DNA of 64,000 nt, taken from positions 558,001 to 622,000 of the forward strand of contig NZ_CP132359.1 in the NCBI RefSeq assembly GCF_030758975.1, in the 5' to 3' direction. How positions within the stretch are numbered: the first letter of the stretch is position 1; each line of letters begins with the position of its first letter. The DNA is from Bosea beijingensis. GTDB taxonomy: Bacteria > Pseudomonadota > Alphaproteobacteria > Rhizobiales > Beijerinckiaceae. Shown here one piece after another: positions 52,829 to 61,483 of the stretch. The position numbers and the translations under genes were made by a program. The notes beneath the pieces were generated by a model that had not been told where the DNA came from, searched no databases, and was given only the letters and a program-made list of their open reading frames with translations.

Positions 52829-54763
52829 ATGACGGGACCGCTCGGCGGATCGACGCAGGCGCTCGACGTCATCACCATCGGCCGCGCCTCGGTCGATCTC
52901 TATGGTCAGCAGATCGGTTCGCGGCTGGAGGATGTCACCTCCTTCGCCAAGTCGGTCGGAGGCTGCCCGGCCAATATTGCCATCGGCACCGCCAGGCTCG
53001 GCCTGCGCTCGGCTTTGCTCACCCGCGTCGGCAACGAGCAGTTCGGCCGTTTCCTGCGCGAGCAGCTCGGCCGCGAAGGCGTCAACCTCGACGGCCTCAA
53101 GACCGACCCCGAGCGCCTGACCGCCCTCGCCATCCTCTCGGTCGAGAGCGACAAGTCCTTCCCGCTGCTGTTCTATCGCGAAAACTGCGCCGACATGGCG
53201 CTGGAGGAAGGCGATATCGATCCAGCCTTCATCGCCAAGGCCCGCGCCGTCGTGGTCACCGGCACGCATTTCGCCCGGCCCAGCCCCGAGGCTGCCCAGC
53301 GCAAGGCGATGAAGCTGATGCGCGGCAACGGCGGCAAGGTCGTGCTCGACATCGACTACCGCCCGAACCTCTGGGGCCTCGCCGGCCACGACGCCGGCGA
53401 CAACCGCTACATCGCCTCGCAGGCCGTGTCAGAGCGGATGAAGACCGTCCTGCCCGGCTGCGACCTCATCATCGGCACGGAAGAGGAAGTGCTGATCGCC
53501 TCGGGCGAAAGCGAATTGCTGCCGGCGCTGAAGACGATCCGCGCGCTGACCCCGGCGACCATCGTGCTCAAGCGCGGCCCGATGGGCTGCATCGTCTATG
53601 AGGGCGCGATTCCCGACGACCTCGAGAAGGGCATTATCGGCAAGGGCTTCCCGATCGAGGTCTACAACGTCCTGGGCGCCGGCGACGCCTTCATGTCCGG
53701 CTTCCTGCGCGGCTGGCTCGGCGGCGAAAGCCTCCAGACCGCCGCGACCTGGGCCAATGCCTGCGGCGCCTTCGCCGTCTCGCGCCTGCTCTGCTCGCCG
53801 GAAAGCCCGACCTTCGAGGAATTGCAGTACTTCCTCAGGAACGGCAGCCCGCACCGCGCGCTACGCAAGGACGCGGACATCAACCACATCCACTGGGCGA
53901 CGACGCGCCGCCGGGACATCCCCTCGCTGATGGCGCTCGCCTGCGACCATCGCTCGCAGCTTGAAGAAATCGCCGCGAAGGCCGGCGCCGATCCCGCCCG
54001 CATCCGCGATTTCAAGGTGCTGGCGGTGAAGGCTGCCGCCCGCGTCGCCGATGGCCGCCCGGGCTACGGCATGCTGCTCGACGAGAAGCATGGCCGCGAG
54101 GCGATGTTCGAGTTCGGCCGCCATCCCTTCGCCTGGCTCGGCCGCCCGGTCGAGCTTCCCGGCTCACGCCCGCTGCGCTTCGAGACGAGCCAGGATATCG
54201 GTTCGCTCCTGCCGGAATGGCCGGTCGATCACTGCATCAAGGCGCTCTGCTTCTATCATCCGGACGATTCCGAGGAGCTGAAGCGCGAGCAGCAGGAGAA
54301 GCTGCGCGGCCTGTTCGAGGCGGCGCGCAAGGTCGGCCGCGAAGTGCTGATCGAGATCATCGCCGGCAAGAACGGCCCGCTCGGTCCCGATACGATTTCG
54401 CGGGCGCTGGAGGAAATCTACGCGCTCGGCATCAAGCCCGACTGGTGGAAGCTGGAGCCACAATCCTCCCCCGCCGCCTGGACTGCGATCGAGAAGACCA
54501 TCGCCAAGCACGATCCCTGGTGCCGCGGCGTGCTGCTGCTCGGGCTCGATGCTCCCGCGGAGGAGCTGGAAGCCGGCTTCGCCGCCACTGCCGGCACCCC
54601 CATCGTCAAGGGCTTCGCCGTCGGCCGTACCATCTTCATGAGCGCGGCGGAGGGCTGGCTTGCCGGCAAGCTCGACGACGAAGCGGCGATCGCCGACATG
54701 GCCAGGCGCTTCGAAGCCTTGACCGGTCTCTGGCTTGCCACGCGCGGCCGGAAGGCAGCATAG
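52829..54763 (+). CDS. iolC: Bifunctional 5-dehydro-2-deoxygluconokinase / DUF2090 aldolase
   Basis: A 644-residue fusion. Residues 1-330 are a PfkB sugar kinase (NIAIGTARLGL; GAGDAFMSGFL near 288-298) phosphorylating 5-dehydro-2-deoxygluconate. Residues about 340-644 are DUF2090, related to the aldolase that splits the product into dihydroxyacetone phosphate and malonate semialdehyde. The two-domain form is common in rhizobia. GGGAGACAG precedes the ATG. First gene of the iolCDEB operon. Confidence 0.95.
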   Translation: MTGPLGGSTQALDVITIGRASVDLYGQQIGSRLEDVTSFAKSVGGCPANIAIGTARLGLRSALLTRVGNEQFGRFLREQLGREGVNLDGLKTDPERLTALAILSVESDKSFPLLFYRENCADMALEEGDIDPAFIAKARAVVVTGTHFARPSPEAAQRKAMKLMRGNGGKVVLDIDYRPNLWGLAGHDAGDNRYIASQAVSERMKTVLPGCDLIIGTEEEVLIASGESELLPALKTIRALTPATIVLKRGPMGCIVYEGAIPDDLEKGIIGKGFPIEVYNVLGAGDAFMSGFLRGWLGGESLQTAATWANACGAFAVSRLLCSPESPTFEELQYFLRNGSPHRALRKDADINHIHWATTRRRDIPSLMALACDHRSQLEEIAAKAGADPARIRDFKVLAVKAAARVADGRPGYGMLLDEKHGREAMFEFGRHPFAWLGRPVELPGSRPLRFETSQDIGSLLPEWPVDHCIKALCFYHPDDSEELKREQQEKLRGLFEAARKVGREVLIEIIAGKNGPLGPDTISRALEEIYALGIKPDWWKLEPQSSPAAWTAIEKTIAKHDPWCRGVLLLGLDAPAEELEAGFAATAGTPIVKGFAVGRTIFMSAAEGWLAGKLDDEAAIADMARRFEALTGLWLATRGRKAA

Positions 54764-54786
54764 CTTCCATCTCGGAGACAGAGATC

Positions 54787-56631
54787 ATGAGCACCGTCCG
54801 CCTCACCATGGCGCAGGCGCTGACGCGCTATCTCGTCGCGCAGATGACCGAGATCGGCGGCGAGCGCCTGCCCATCTTCGGCGGCGTCTGGGCGATCTTC
54901 GGCCATGGCAATGTCGCCGGCCTCGGCGAGGCGCTCTGGCACGAGCGCGACCGCCTGCCGACCTTCCGCGCCCATAACGAGCAAGCCATGGCCCATGCGG
55001 CCATCGCCTATGCCAAGGCGAACATGCGCCGCCGCTTCATGGCCGCGACCACCTCGATCGGCCCCGGTGCGACCAATCTCGTCACCGCTGCCGCGCTCGC
55101 CCATGTCAACCGCCTGCCGGTGCTGCTGCTGCCGGGCGACGTCTTCGCCAACCGCATTCCCGATCCCGTGCTTCAGCAGGTCGAGGCTTTCGGCGACGGC
55201 ACCGTCTCGGCCAATGACTGCTTCCGGCCGGTTTCGCGCTATTTCGACCGCATCACCCGGCCCGAGCAGATCATCCCGGCGCTGACCCGCGCCATGCAGG
55301 TGCTGACCGATCCGGCCGAATGCGGCCCGGTCACGCTCGCGCTCTGCCAGGACGTGCAGGCCGAGGCCTATGACTACCCCGAGAGCTTCTTTTCTGAGCG
55401 CCTCTGGACGCCGCGCCGCTCCCGCGCCGATCGCACCGAACTCAAGGCCGCAGCCGAAGCACTGAAAGCCGCGAAGAAGCCGCTCATCGTCGCCGGTGGC
55501 GGCGTGCTCTATTCCGGCGCCAGCGACGAACTCGCCCGCTTCTCGGCAGCGACCGGTATACCCGTCTGCGAGACGCAAGGCGGCAAATCCGCCCTGCCCG
55601 ACGATAACACGCTCAACATGGCCGCCGTCGGCGTCACCGGCACGGGCGCGGCCAACCGACTCGCCGCGGAAGCCGACCTCGTGCTGGCCGTCGGCACCCG
55701 CCTGCAGGATTTCACCACCGGTTCCTGGGCACTGTTCGGCGCAGCGCAAAAGACGATCATCGGCCTCAACGTCCAGCCCTTCGACGCCGGCAAGCACCGC
55801 GCCCTGCCCCTGGTTGCCGACGCTCGTGAGGGCCTGGTCGAACTGGCCGAGACCATCGGCGGCTGGAAGGCCCCCGAAAGCTGGACCAACAATGCCAAGA
55901 GCGGCAAGGCCGACTGGCAGAAGGAAGCGGGCAAGGCGACCGCCGCCAGCAATGCGTCCCTGCCCTCGGACGCGCAGGTCATCGGCGCGGTCCAGCGCAC
56001 GCTGGGCTCCGACGTCATCCTGCTCCATGCGGCAGGCGGCCTGCCCGGCGAACTGCACAAGCTCTGGCAGGCCGGCGCGCCCGGCACCTACCATGCCGAA
56101 TACGGCTTCTGCATGGGCTACGAGATCGCCGGCGGGCTCGGCGCCAAGATGGCTCGGCCCGACAAGGAGGTCGTCGTCATGGTCGGCGACGGCTCCTATC
56201 TCATGCTCAATTCCGAGATCGCGACCTCGGTGATGCTGGGCCTCAAGCTCACCATCGTCCTGCTCGACAATCGCGGCTTCGGCTGCATCAACCGCCTGCA
56301 GAACGCGACCGGTGGCCAGAGCTTCAACAACCTGCTCAAGGACAGCAGGTACGAAACCTTGCCGGAAATCGATTTCGTCCAGCACGCCGCCAGCATGGGC
56401 GCGATCGCCGTGAAGGCAGCCTCGATTGCCGAACTCGAAACAGCACTGGCGCAGGCCAAGGCCAACACCCGCACGACCGTCGTCGTCATCGACACCGACC
56501 CGCTGATCTCGACCGGTGCCGGCGGCGCCTGGTGGGATGTCGCGGTGCCCGAGGTGAGTGATCGCGAGCAGGTCCGCACGGCGCGAGCGAATTACGACGA
56601 ACGACGCAAGCGTCAGACCATCGGCAACTAA
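54787..56631 (+). CDS. iolD: 3D-(3,5/4)-trihydroxycyclohexane-1,2-dione acylhydrolase
   Basis: A 614-residue thiamine-diphosphate enzyme opening the ring of trihydroxycyclohexanedione in myo-inositol catabolism. The N-terminal ThDP domain has the catalytic Glu in HNEQAMAHAAIAYAKA (about 60-75). The C-terminal ThDP motif is VGDGSYLMLNSEIATS (about 465-480). Size is normal. It begins 23 bases after iolC. Confidence 0.96.
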   Translation: MSTVRLTMAQALTRYLVAQMTEIGGERLPIFGGVWAIFGHGNVAGLGEALWHERDRLPTFRAHNEQAMAHAAIAYAKANMRRRFMAATTSIGPGATNLVTAAALAHVNRLPVLLLPGDVFANRIPDPVLQQVEAFGDGTVSANDCFRPVSRYFDRITRPEQIIPALTRAMQVLTDPAECGPVTLALCQDVQAEAYDYPESFFSERLWTPRRSRADRTELKAAAEALKAAKKPLIVAGGGVLYSGASDELARFSAATGIPVCETQGGKSALPDDNTLNMAAVGVTGTGAANRLAAEADLVLAVGTRLQDFTTGSWALFGAAQKTIIGLNVQPFDAGKHRALPLVADAREGLVELAETIGGWKAPESWTNNAKSGKADWQKEAGKATAASNASLPSDAQVIGAVQRTLGSDVILLHAAGGLPGELHKLWQAGAPGTYHAEYGFCMGYEIAGGLGAKMARPDKEVVVMVGDGSYLMLNSEIATSVMLGLKLTIVLLDNRGFGCINRLQNATGGQSFNNLLKDSRYETLPEIDFVQHAASMGAIAVKAASIAELETALAQAKANTRTTVVVIDTDPLISTGAGGAWWDVAVPEVSDREQVRTARANYDERRKRQTIGN

Positions 56632-56662
56632 GCCGTTCCCATAGGCGAGAAAGACCCGACAC

Positions 56663-57547
56663 ATGATCCGCATCGGCGCGAACCCCATCGGCTGGTCGAA
56701 TGACGACATGCTGGAGATCGGCGGCGACATCCCGCTCGAAACCTGCCTGAAGGAGGCCCACAAAGCAGGCTTCACCGGCATGGAGCTCGGCAACAAGTTT
56801 CCGCGCGACGCGGCGAAGCTGAAGCCGATCCTCGACGCCCACGGCCATGCCCTGGTCTCGGGCTGGTACTCGACCGAACTGCTCGTCCGTGACGCCGCCG
56901 CCGAGATGGTCGCCGTGAAGGCGCATGCGACGCTGCTGCGCGACATGGGCTGCTCGGTCCTGATCGCGGCGGAGACCTCAAACGCGATCCATTCCGACAT
57001 CACCAGGCCGCTCTCGGCCCGTCCCGTCCTGCCGAAGAACCGCTGGGACGATTTCGGCGCGCGCTACACCAATTTCGCGGAAGCCCTGAAGGCCGAATAC
57101 GGCCTCCAGCTCGTCTATCACCATCACATGGGTACCGTGGTGCAGACCGAGGCCGAGATCGACCGGTTCATGGGCGTCACGAGCGCGGCCGTCGGCCTCC
57201 TCCTCGATACCGGCCATGCCACCTGGGGCGGCGGCGATCCCGCCCGGATCGCCCGTCATTGGAAGGCGCGCATCCACCATGTCCATTGCAAGGACATCCG
57301 CGAGGCGGTGATGTGGCGCTCGAACCGCGAGGACTGGTCCTTCCTCGAATCCGTGCTTGCCGGCGTCTATACCGTGCCGGGCGACGGCCTGATCGACTAT
57401 GTCCGCGTGCTCCAGGAATTGCAGGGTTATTCGGGCTGGATCGTGGTCGAGGCCGAGCAGGATCCGAAGAAGGCGGAGCCCGCGACCTATGCGAAGCTCG
57501 GCCACGCCAATCTCAGCCGCTTCATCAAGGAAGCCGGGCTGGTTTGA
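56663..57547 (+). CDS. iolE: Inosose dehydratase
   Basis: A 294-residue TIM-barrel protein of the xylose-isomerase-like fold, removing water from scyllo-inosose. Landmarks are IGANPIGWSNDDMLEIGGD, YHHHMGTVVQTEAEIDRFM, LLLDTGHATWGGGDP and HHVHCKDIR, which supply metal-binding His, Asp and Glu residues. It lies 31 bases after iolD. Confidence 0.96.
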   Translation: MIRIGANPIGWSNDDMLEIGGDIPLETCLKEAHKAGFTGMELGNKFPRDAAKLKPILDAHGHALVSGWYSTELLVRDAAAEMVAVKAHATLLRDMGCSVLIAAETSNAIHSDITRPLSARPVLPKNRWDDFGARYTNFAEALKAEYGLQLVYHHHMGTVVQTEAEIDRFMGVTSAAVGLLLDTGHATWGGGDPARIARHWKARIHHVHCKDIREAVMWRSNREDWSFLESVLAGVYTVPGDGLIDYVRVLQELQGYSGWIVVEAEQDPKKAEPATYAKLGHANLSRFIKEAGLV

Positions 57548-57571
57548 TCGCCCAAGGATAGGAAACAGCCG

Positions 57572-58369
57572 ATGTCCCATCTCAAGGTCAAGCCGCAGGG
57601 CACGAGCGGTCGCGTCACACATGTCACGCCGGAAAATGCCGGCTGGACCTATGTCGGTTTCGACCTGCACCGCCTGAAGGCGGGCGAGACCGTTTCGGCG
57701 CAGACCGGCGACCGCGAGACCTGCCTCGTCTTCGTCACCGGCAAGGGCACGGTCACGGCCGGCGGCAGGGCGCTCGGCGAACTCGGCCAGCGCATGAGCC
57801 CTTTCGAGGGCAAGCCCTGGTCGGTCTACCTGCCGGAGGGTTCCGACTGGTCGGTCACCGCGACCACCAATCTGGAGCTCGCCGTCTGCACGGCGCCTGG
57901 GCTCGAGGGCGGCCTGCCCGTCCGCGTCATCAGCCCGGACGATCTCGGCCAGGAAACCCGCGGCAAGGGTTCCAACACCCGCCACGTCACCAACATCCTG
58001 CCCGAGAACGAGCCGGCGGATTCATTGCTCGTGGTCGAGGTCATCACCCCCGCTGGCAATACCTCGAGCTATCCCCCGCACAAGCACGACCGTGACGACC
58101 TGCCGCGCGAATCCCATCTGGAGGAGACCTATTACCACCGGCTGAACCCGCCGCAGGGTTTCGGCTTCCAGCGCGTCTATACCGATGACCGCAGCCTGGA
58201 CGAGGCGATGGCGATCGAAGATGGCGACGTCGTTCTGGTGCCCAAGGGCTATCACCCCTGCGCCACCTGCCACGGCTACGATCTCTACTATCTCAACGTC
58301 ATGGCCGGCCCGAGGCGGACCTGGAAGTTCCACAACGCCACCGAGCATGAGTGGCTCTTGAAGAGCTGA
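57572..58369 (+). CDS. iolB: 5-deoxy-glucuronate isomerase
   Basis: A 265-residue bicupin isomerase converting 5-deoxyglucuronate to 5-dehydro-2-deoxygluconate. The metal-binding cupin motif is YPPHKHDRDDLPRESHLEETYYHRL (His and Glu ligands, about 168-192), followed by PKGYHPC. It ends the iolC-D-E-B block and converges on a lipoprotein gene. Confidence 0.95.
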   Translation: MSHLKVKPQGTSGRVTHVTPENAGWTYVGFDLHRLKAGETVSAQTGDRETCLVFVTGKGTVTAGGRALGELGQRMSPFEGKPWSVYLPEGSDWSVTATTNLELAVCTAPGLEGGLPVRVISPDDLGQETRGKGSNTRHVTNILPENEPADSLLVVEVITPAGNTSSYPPHKHDRDDLPRESHLEETYYHRLNPPQGFGFQRVYTDDRSLDEAMAIEDGDVVLVPKGYHPCATCHGYDLYYLNVMAGPRRTWKFHNATEHEWLLKS

Positions 58370-58405
58370 CGAACCCGGCAAGGAAGGGCGTGGCGGCCCT
58401 GCACC

Positions 58406-58714
58406 TCAGGGCGAGCACATGTAGGCGGTGCCCTTGGTATCCGGCCCCTTCCACTTGATATCGGCGGCGGTGGCGAAGACATGGGTCCCGCCCTTCTCCG
58501 CCGCGGCGATCTTCAGGCGCGCGACCACCGAATCGCGCGTCTTGTCGAGCGGCATGATCGCCTGCGAGCTGTCTTGCCCGTCGACCTGGCCCAGCGCCTT
58601 GCAATTCTCCACAACGCTCTTCGTATCGGTCACCACGACGATGCTGCTGCGCGACGTGTGATAGGTGCAGGCGCCGAGCAGCAGGGCCGGCAGGAGGATG
58701 AAGAAGCGGGGCAT
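58406..58714 (-). CDS. Small lipoprotein, DUF4156/RcsF-like
   Basis: A 102-residue protein from the ATG at 58714. Signal peptide and lipobox LLLGAC give a lipidated Cys16. The mature part has CKALGQVDG, a LKIAAAEKGGTHVFA helix and a C-terminal Cys (TAYMCSP), so a disulfide between two Cys is possible. The layout recalls DUF4156/RcsF envelope lipoproteins. Orthology is not established. Confidence 0.82.
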   Translation of the reverse strand: MPRFFILLPALLLGACTYHTSRSSIVVVTDTKSVVENCKALGQVDGQDSSQAIMPLDKTRDSVVARLKIAAAEKGGTHVFATAADIKWKGPDTKGTAYMCSP

Positions 58715-58893
58715 CGTCGCGTCCGGGCTGGGCTGATCGGATCTCGCGCGCATGTTCCGCCGCTTCGCTCCAAATGCAAGCCCGCGCCGGCGCGAAACCA
58801 CCTCACCGCTCGTCCATTCGACGGAAACGTCACAATTGCAGCGGAATTGTCGCGATTTGACGTGCGAACTTTAACGCAAAGCCCGCGTCATTC

Positions 58894-58922
58894 TTGACCT
58901 GCCGACGCGGCTGCTCTTAAGT
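58894..58922 (+). promoter_or_regulatory. Promoter of the small lipoprotein gene
   Basis: TTGACC (58894-58899) and TTAAGT (58917-58922) have a 17-base spacer, about 38 bases before the ATG at 58960. No gene precedes it on this strand for about 590 bases. Confidence 0.6.
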
Positions 58923-58959
58923 CGCTTCAGGCCAATGGGAGGCTGAAAAGGGATAAAAT

Positions 58960-59259
58960 ATGCGTAGCATTCTGATCGTTGGCGCCATGGCTGCTTTTCT
59001 CGCCGGTTGTCAGACCGCGCAGGAGTCGATGGCCGACGCCGAAGTGACCTGCGAGTCCCAGGGCTTCCGCCCCGGCAGCCGCGCCTACCAGCAGTGCCGC
59101 TCGGCGAACTATGTTGAGAACCGTCGCGCCTCGAACGAGGCGGGTTCTGCCGTCGCCGCCGGCGTCGCCGCCGGTGTCATCGGTGGCGCCCTGATCGCTG
59201 CCGACAACCGCGCCTATTACGGCCGCGGCTACTACGGCCGTCGCGGCTACTGGTGGTAA
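58960..59259 (+). CDS. Small glycine/tyrosine-rich lipoprotein
   Basis: A 99-residue protein with a signal peptide and lipobox FLAGC (Cys17). Cys residues at about 31 and 46 flank a short conserved-looking segment. A hydrophobic glycine-zipper-like stretch follows (AVAAGVAAGVIGGALIA), and a Tyr/Gly/Arg-rich tail. The type is common in Hyphomicrobiales and of unknown function. It has its own promoter and terminator. Confidence 0.85.
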   Translation: MRSILIVGAMAAFLAGCQTAQESMADAEVTCESQGFRPGSRAYQQCRSANYVENRRASNEAGSAVAAGVAAGVIGGALIAADNRAYYGRGYYGRRGYWW

Positions 59260-59300
59260 GACAAAGGGGCTCCAGCTCGGAGGATCCCCGGATATACCGA

Positions 59301-59332
59301 GCCCTGCGGCGCTGTGTGCCGCAGGGCTTTTT
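59301..59332 (+). terminator. Intrinsic terminator of the lipoprotein gene
   Basis: GCCCTGCGGC/GCCGCAGGGC stem with a 7-base loop is followed by five T, 42 bases past the stop. Confidence 0.88.
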
Positions 59333-59361
59333 CATGCCCAAAGCCTCTCGACCGAGAGCGT

Positions 59362-60027
59362 TCAGCGCCGGGCAGCGCGCTTGCGTGCCGGCGCCGCGGC
59401 CGGCTCGCTGGCCGAAGCCGCGCTGAGCAGCGAGCCGATCACATAGGCTGCGAGCCCGAGACCGACCACGACCGCCATGGGTTCGCGCTCGGCGCGCTTC
59501 GCCAGCATGCGCCCGCCCCTGTCGGCATAATCGCGAGCCATCGCCGCATAATCATTGGCGCGATCGGCATAGTCATCCGCGACGTCGCGATGCGAACGCA
59601 GCCAGCCGCTACCCGATTTCAGGACCCGGTTGCCGGCGTCCGCAGCCTCGGAACCGTAATCCCGGAGCCAGCCGCGCCAGCGACCGTAATCCGGCTGATA
59701 GCGCTCCCAGCCGGACGAGGGCTGGCTGCGCAGCATCGCCCAAGCGACAAGGCCGATACCGGCCACGCCGAGGCCCAGCGCCGCAAGCGGATGGCGTTCC
59801 ACGCTCTGCACCACGGCCTGGCCGCTACCGCGCACGGCCTCGAGCGGTTCCGCTTCGTCCCAGGCCTCCTTGGCGCGCTCATAGCCGCCCTTGACGGTCT
59901 CACTGGCCTTGTCCGCCAATTCCGCCGCCTTGCCGCGCAGGCTGCTCACGCTCGCGCTCACGGTTTCTGCGGCCTCGTCGGCAGCCCTCGGAACGTCGGG
60001 CGGGAAGCTGTTGCTGCTGATCGCCAT
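59362..60027 (-). CDS. Helical membrane-associated protein, DUF883-like layout
   Basis: A 221-residue protein from the ATG at 60027 (GGAGAGACC upstream). An N-terminal amphipathic region (AAELADKASETVKGGYERAK) resembles ElaB/DUF883 proteins. Two hydrophobic helices (about 83-100 and 185-205) flank a charged middle part, and the C-terminus is basic. No function is known. Similar proteins are often stress-related and bind ribosomes or membranes, which is not shown here. Confidence 0.75.
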   Translation of the reverse strand: MAISSNSFPPDVPRAADEAAETVSASVSSLRGKAAELADKASETVKGGYERAKEAWDEAEPLEAVRGSGQAVVQSVERHPLAALGLGVAGIGLVAWAMLRSQPSSGWERYQPDYGRWRGWLRDYGSEAADAGNRVLKSGSGWLRSHRDVADDYADRANDYAAMARDYADRGGRMLAKRAEREPMAVVVGLGLAAYVIGSLLSAASASEPAAAPARKRAARR

Positions 60028-60202
60028 GGCGGTCTCTCCGTTTCTGAAAGGGGTCATGGCGAGAGAACGAAGCGGGCGCGGCCGGGTTCCAATCCGCGAC
60101 AAAACGGCTGGGTCACGATTCTTCACCTGTTCGGCCATGACCGCGTCATGATTGGATGCGACTGACCTTGGAACAGGGGCAATCAACGAGAAGGAGACGC
60201 GC

Positions 60203-60412
60203 ATGCATGTTCAGCACCTCCAGATCGCTCACCCGTTCGTTCTCTCCGATCCCGAATGGATCGCACTGGAGAGCATCGAGGAGGAGACCCGTCACTTCAT
60301 CTTCGACGAGACGATGCTGCATTCCCTGCAGGATCGCGGTCTCGTCGAGTCGGACGGCACCATCTGGCGGGTCACCCAGACCGGCCAGAAGCGCCTGAAC
60401 GACCGCGACTGA
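60203..60412 (+). CDS. Small conserved-looking hypothetical protein
   Basis: A 69-residue soluble protein from the ATG at 60203, preceded by GAGAAGGAGACG. The sequence has an acidic N-terminal half (FVLSDPEWIALESIEEETRH) and a C-terminal part (LVESDGTIWRVTQTGQKRLN) that looks like a small winged-helix wing. I do not recognise a family. A terminator follows. Confidence 0.75.
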   Translation: MHVQHLQIAHPFVLSDPEWIALESIEEETRHFIFDETMLHSLQDRGLVESDGTIWRVTQTGQKRLNDRD

Positions 60413-60457
60413 GGCCGACGAAAGCCGGGCGTTCCGGCACAAGCGATGGATAACCAG

Positions 60458-60480
60458 GCCCGCCCGTTCGGCGGGCTTTT
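60458..60480 (+). terminator. Intrinsic terminator after the small hypothetical gene
   Basis: GCCCGCC/GGCGGGC stem with a CGTTC loop followed by four or five T, 46 bases past the stop. Confidence 0.78.
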
Positions 60481-60500
60481 CCATGTCTGGGACTGAAGGT

Positions 60501-60881
60501 TCAGCGCGATCCTCCCGGCCACACACACCACAGCAGCGCGGCTGCAGCCGCGATCCAGATTGCCAGTATCGCGATCATGCCGCCATGGCTCGCCTGCCTG
60601 GCCTGCCCTGCCGCCATCGCCCGGTACTCGGCCATCAACGGCTCGGGAATGAGCTTAACCACGAGGAGGATGCCGATCGGCACGATGATCAGGTCATCGA
60701 GATAGCCGAGGATCGGGATGAAATCCGGGATGAGGTCGATGGGGCTGAGCGCATAGGCCGCGACCGCACCCGCCGCGAGCTTCGCATACCAGGGCGTCCG
60801 GCTGTCGCGAGCCGCTATCCACAGCGCGATCACGTCGCGCTTCAGCAGGCGCGCCCACTTCTTCGCTCGCTCCAGCAACAT
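60501..60881 (-). CDS. DUF1232 (YkvA-like) membrane protein
   Basis: A 126-residue protein with the DUF1232 signature AYALSPIDLIPDFIPILGYLDD (quoted in part: ALSPIDLIPDF and LGYLDDL) near residues 43-64, an N-terminal basic amphipathic region, and two further hydrophobic segments to the C-terminus. The family is widespread and uncharacterised. Confidence 0.9.
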   Translation of the reverse strand: MLLERAKKWARLLKRDVIALWIAARDSRTPWYAKLAAGAVAAYALSPIDLIPDFIPILGYLDDLIIVPIGILLVVKLIPEPLMAEYRAMAAGQARQASHGGMIAILAIWIAAAAALLWCVWPGGSR

Positions 60882-61011
60882 GACGGCTTCCAGGGCTCCT
60901 CTCGGGCCCGGTTAGCAGATATCTCCCGCGAGGTCTCCCGGCCCGGCGGCGCTGGAAAAATGCCGCCGCCATTGCCATGTAGAGCCCTCTCTTCCTTTCC
61001 GATGAGCTGTC

Positions 61012-61332
61012 ATGGGCAAACCCGTCTCCATCACCATCTCGCATGATCTCGGCCGGGACGCAGCGCTGGCGCGTCTGCGCGGCGGCATCGACACGATCCG
61101 CGACCGGCTCGGCATGGTCCGGATGCAACTGGTCGAGGAGCGCTGGGAGGGCGATGCCCTGCATCTCGGCGTCGGCGCGCTTGGCCAGACCGTCCATGGC
61201 CGCGTCGAGGTCGAAGACAGGCTGATCCGCGTCGAGGTGACGCTGCCCTGGATGCTCGCGGTCTTCGCCGAGAAGCTCAAGATCGGCGTCGAGAAGCAGG
61301 GCCAGATCCTGCTGGAGAAGCCGAAGGCCTGA
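61012..61332 (+). CDS. Polyhydroxyalkanoic acid system family protein
   Basis: A 106-residue cytosolic protein matching the PHA_gran_rgn family (PF09650): SITISHDLGRDAALARLRGGID at the start (in parts ISHDLGRDAA), a central strand set VHGRVEVEDRLIRVEV and LPWMLAVFAEKLK. Members are linked to polyhydroxyalkanoate granules, but their biochemical role is unclear. No pha gene is adjacent. Confidence 0.88.
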   Translation: MGKPVSITISHDLGRDAALARLRGGIDTIRDRLGMVRMQLVEERWEGDALHLGVGALGQTVHGRVEVEDRLIRVEVTLPWMLAVFAEKLKIGVEKQGQILLEKPKA

Positions 61333-61483
61333 CTGCATCGCCCGCCATTCCCGGCGGCCGGAATTTTCGTCAGCGAAAGCCTGAAAAGTCGTACGTCCTT
61401 CGGTTGAAATCACAGGCTCGAAACCCCATGCTCGGAATGTTCAAACAATCTTGATTTCTTGACCTTTCGGATTTGGGAGACCC

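Noticed and set aside
54418..57003. An 861-codon minus-strand frame opposite iolC-iolD-iolE
   Set aside because: It spans gene boundaries of three recognisable enzymes and has no domain of its own.
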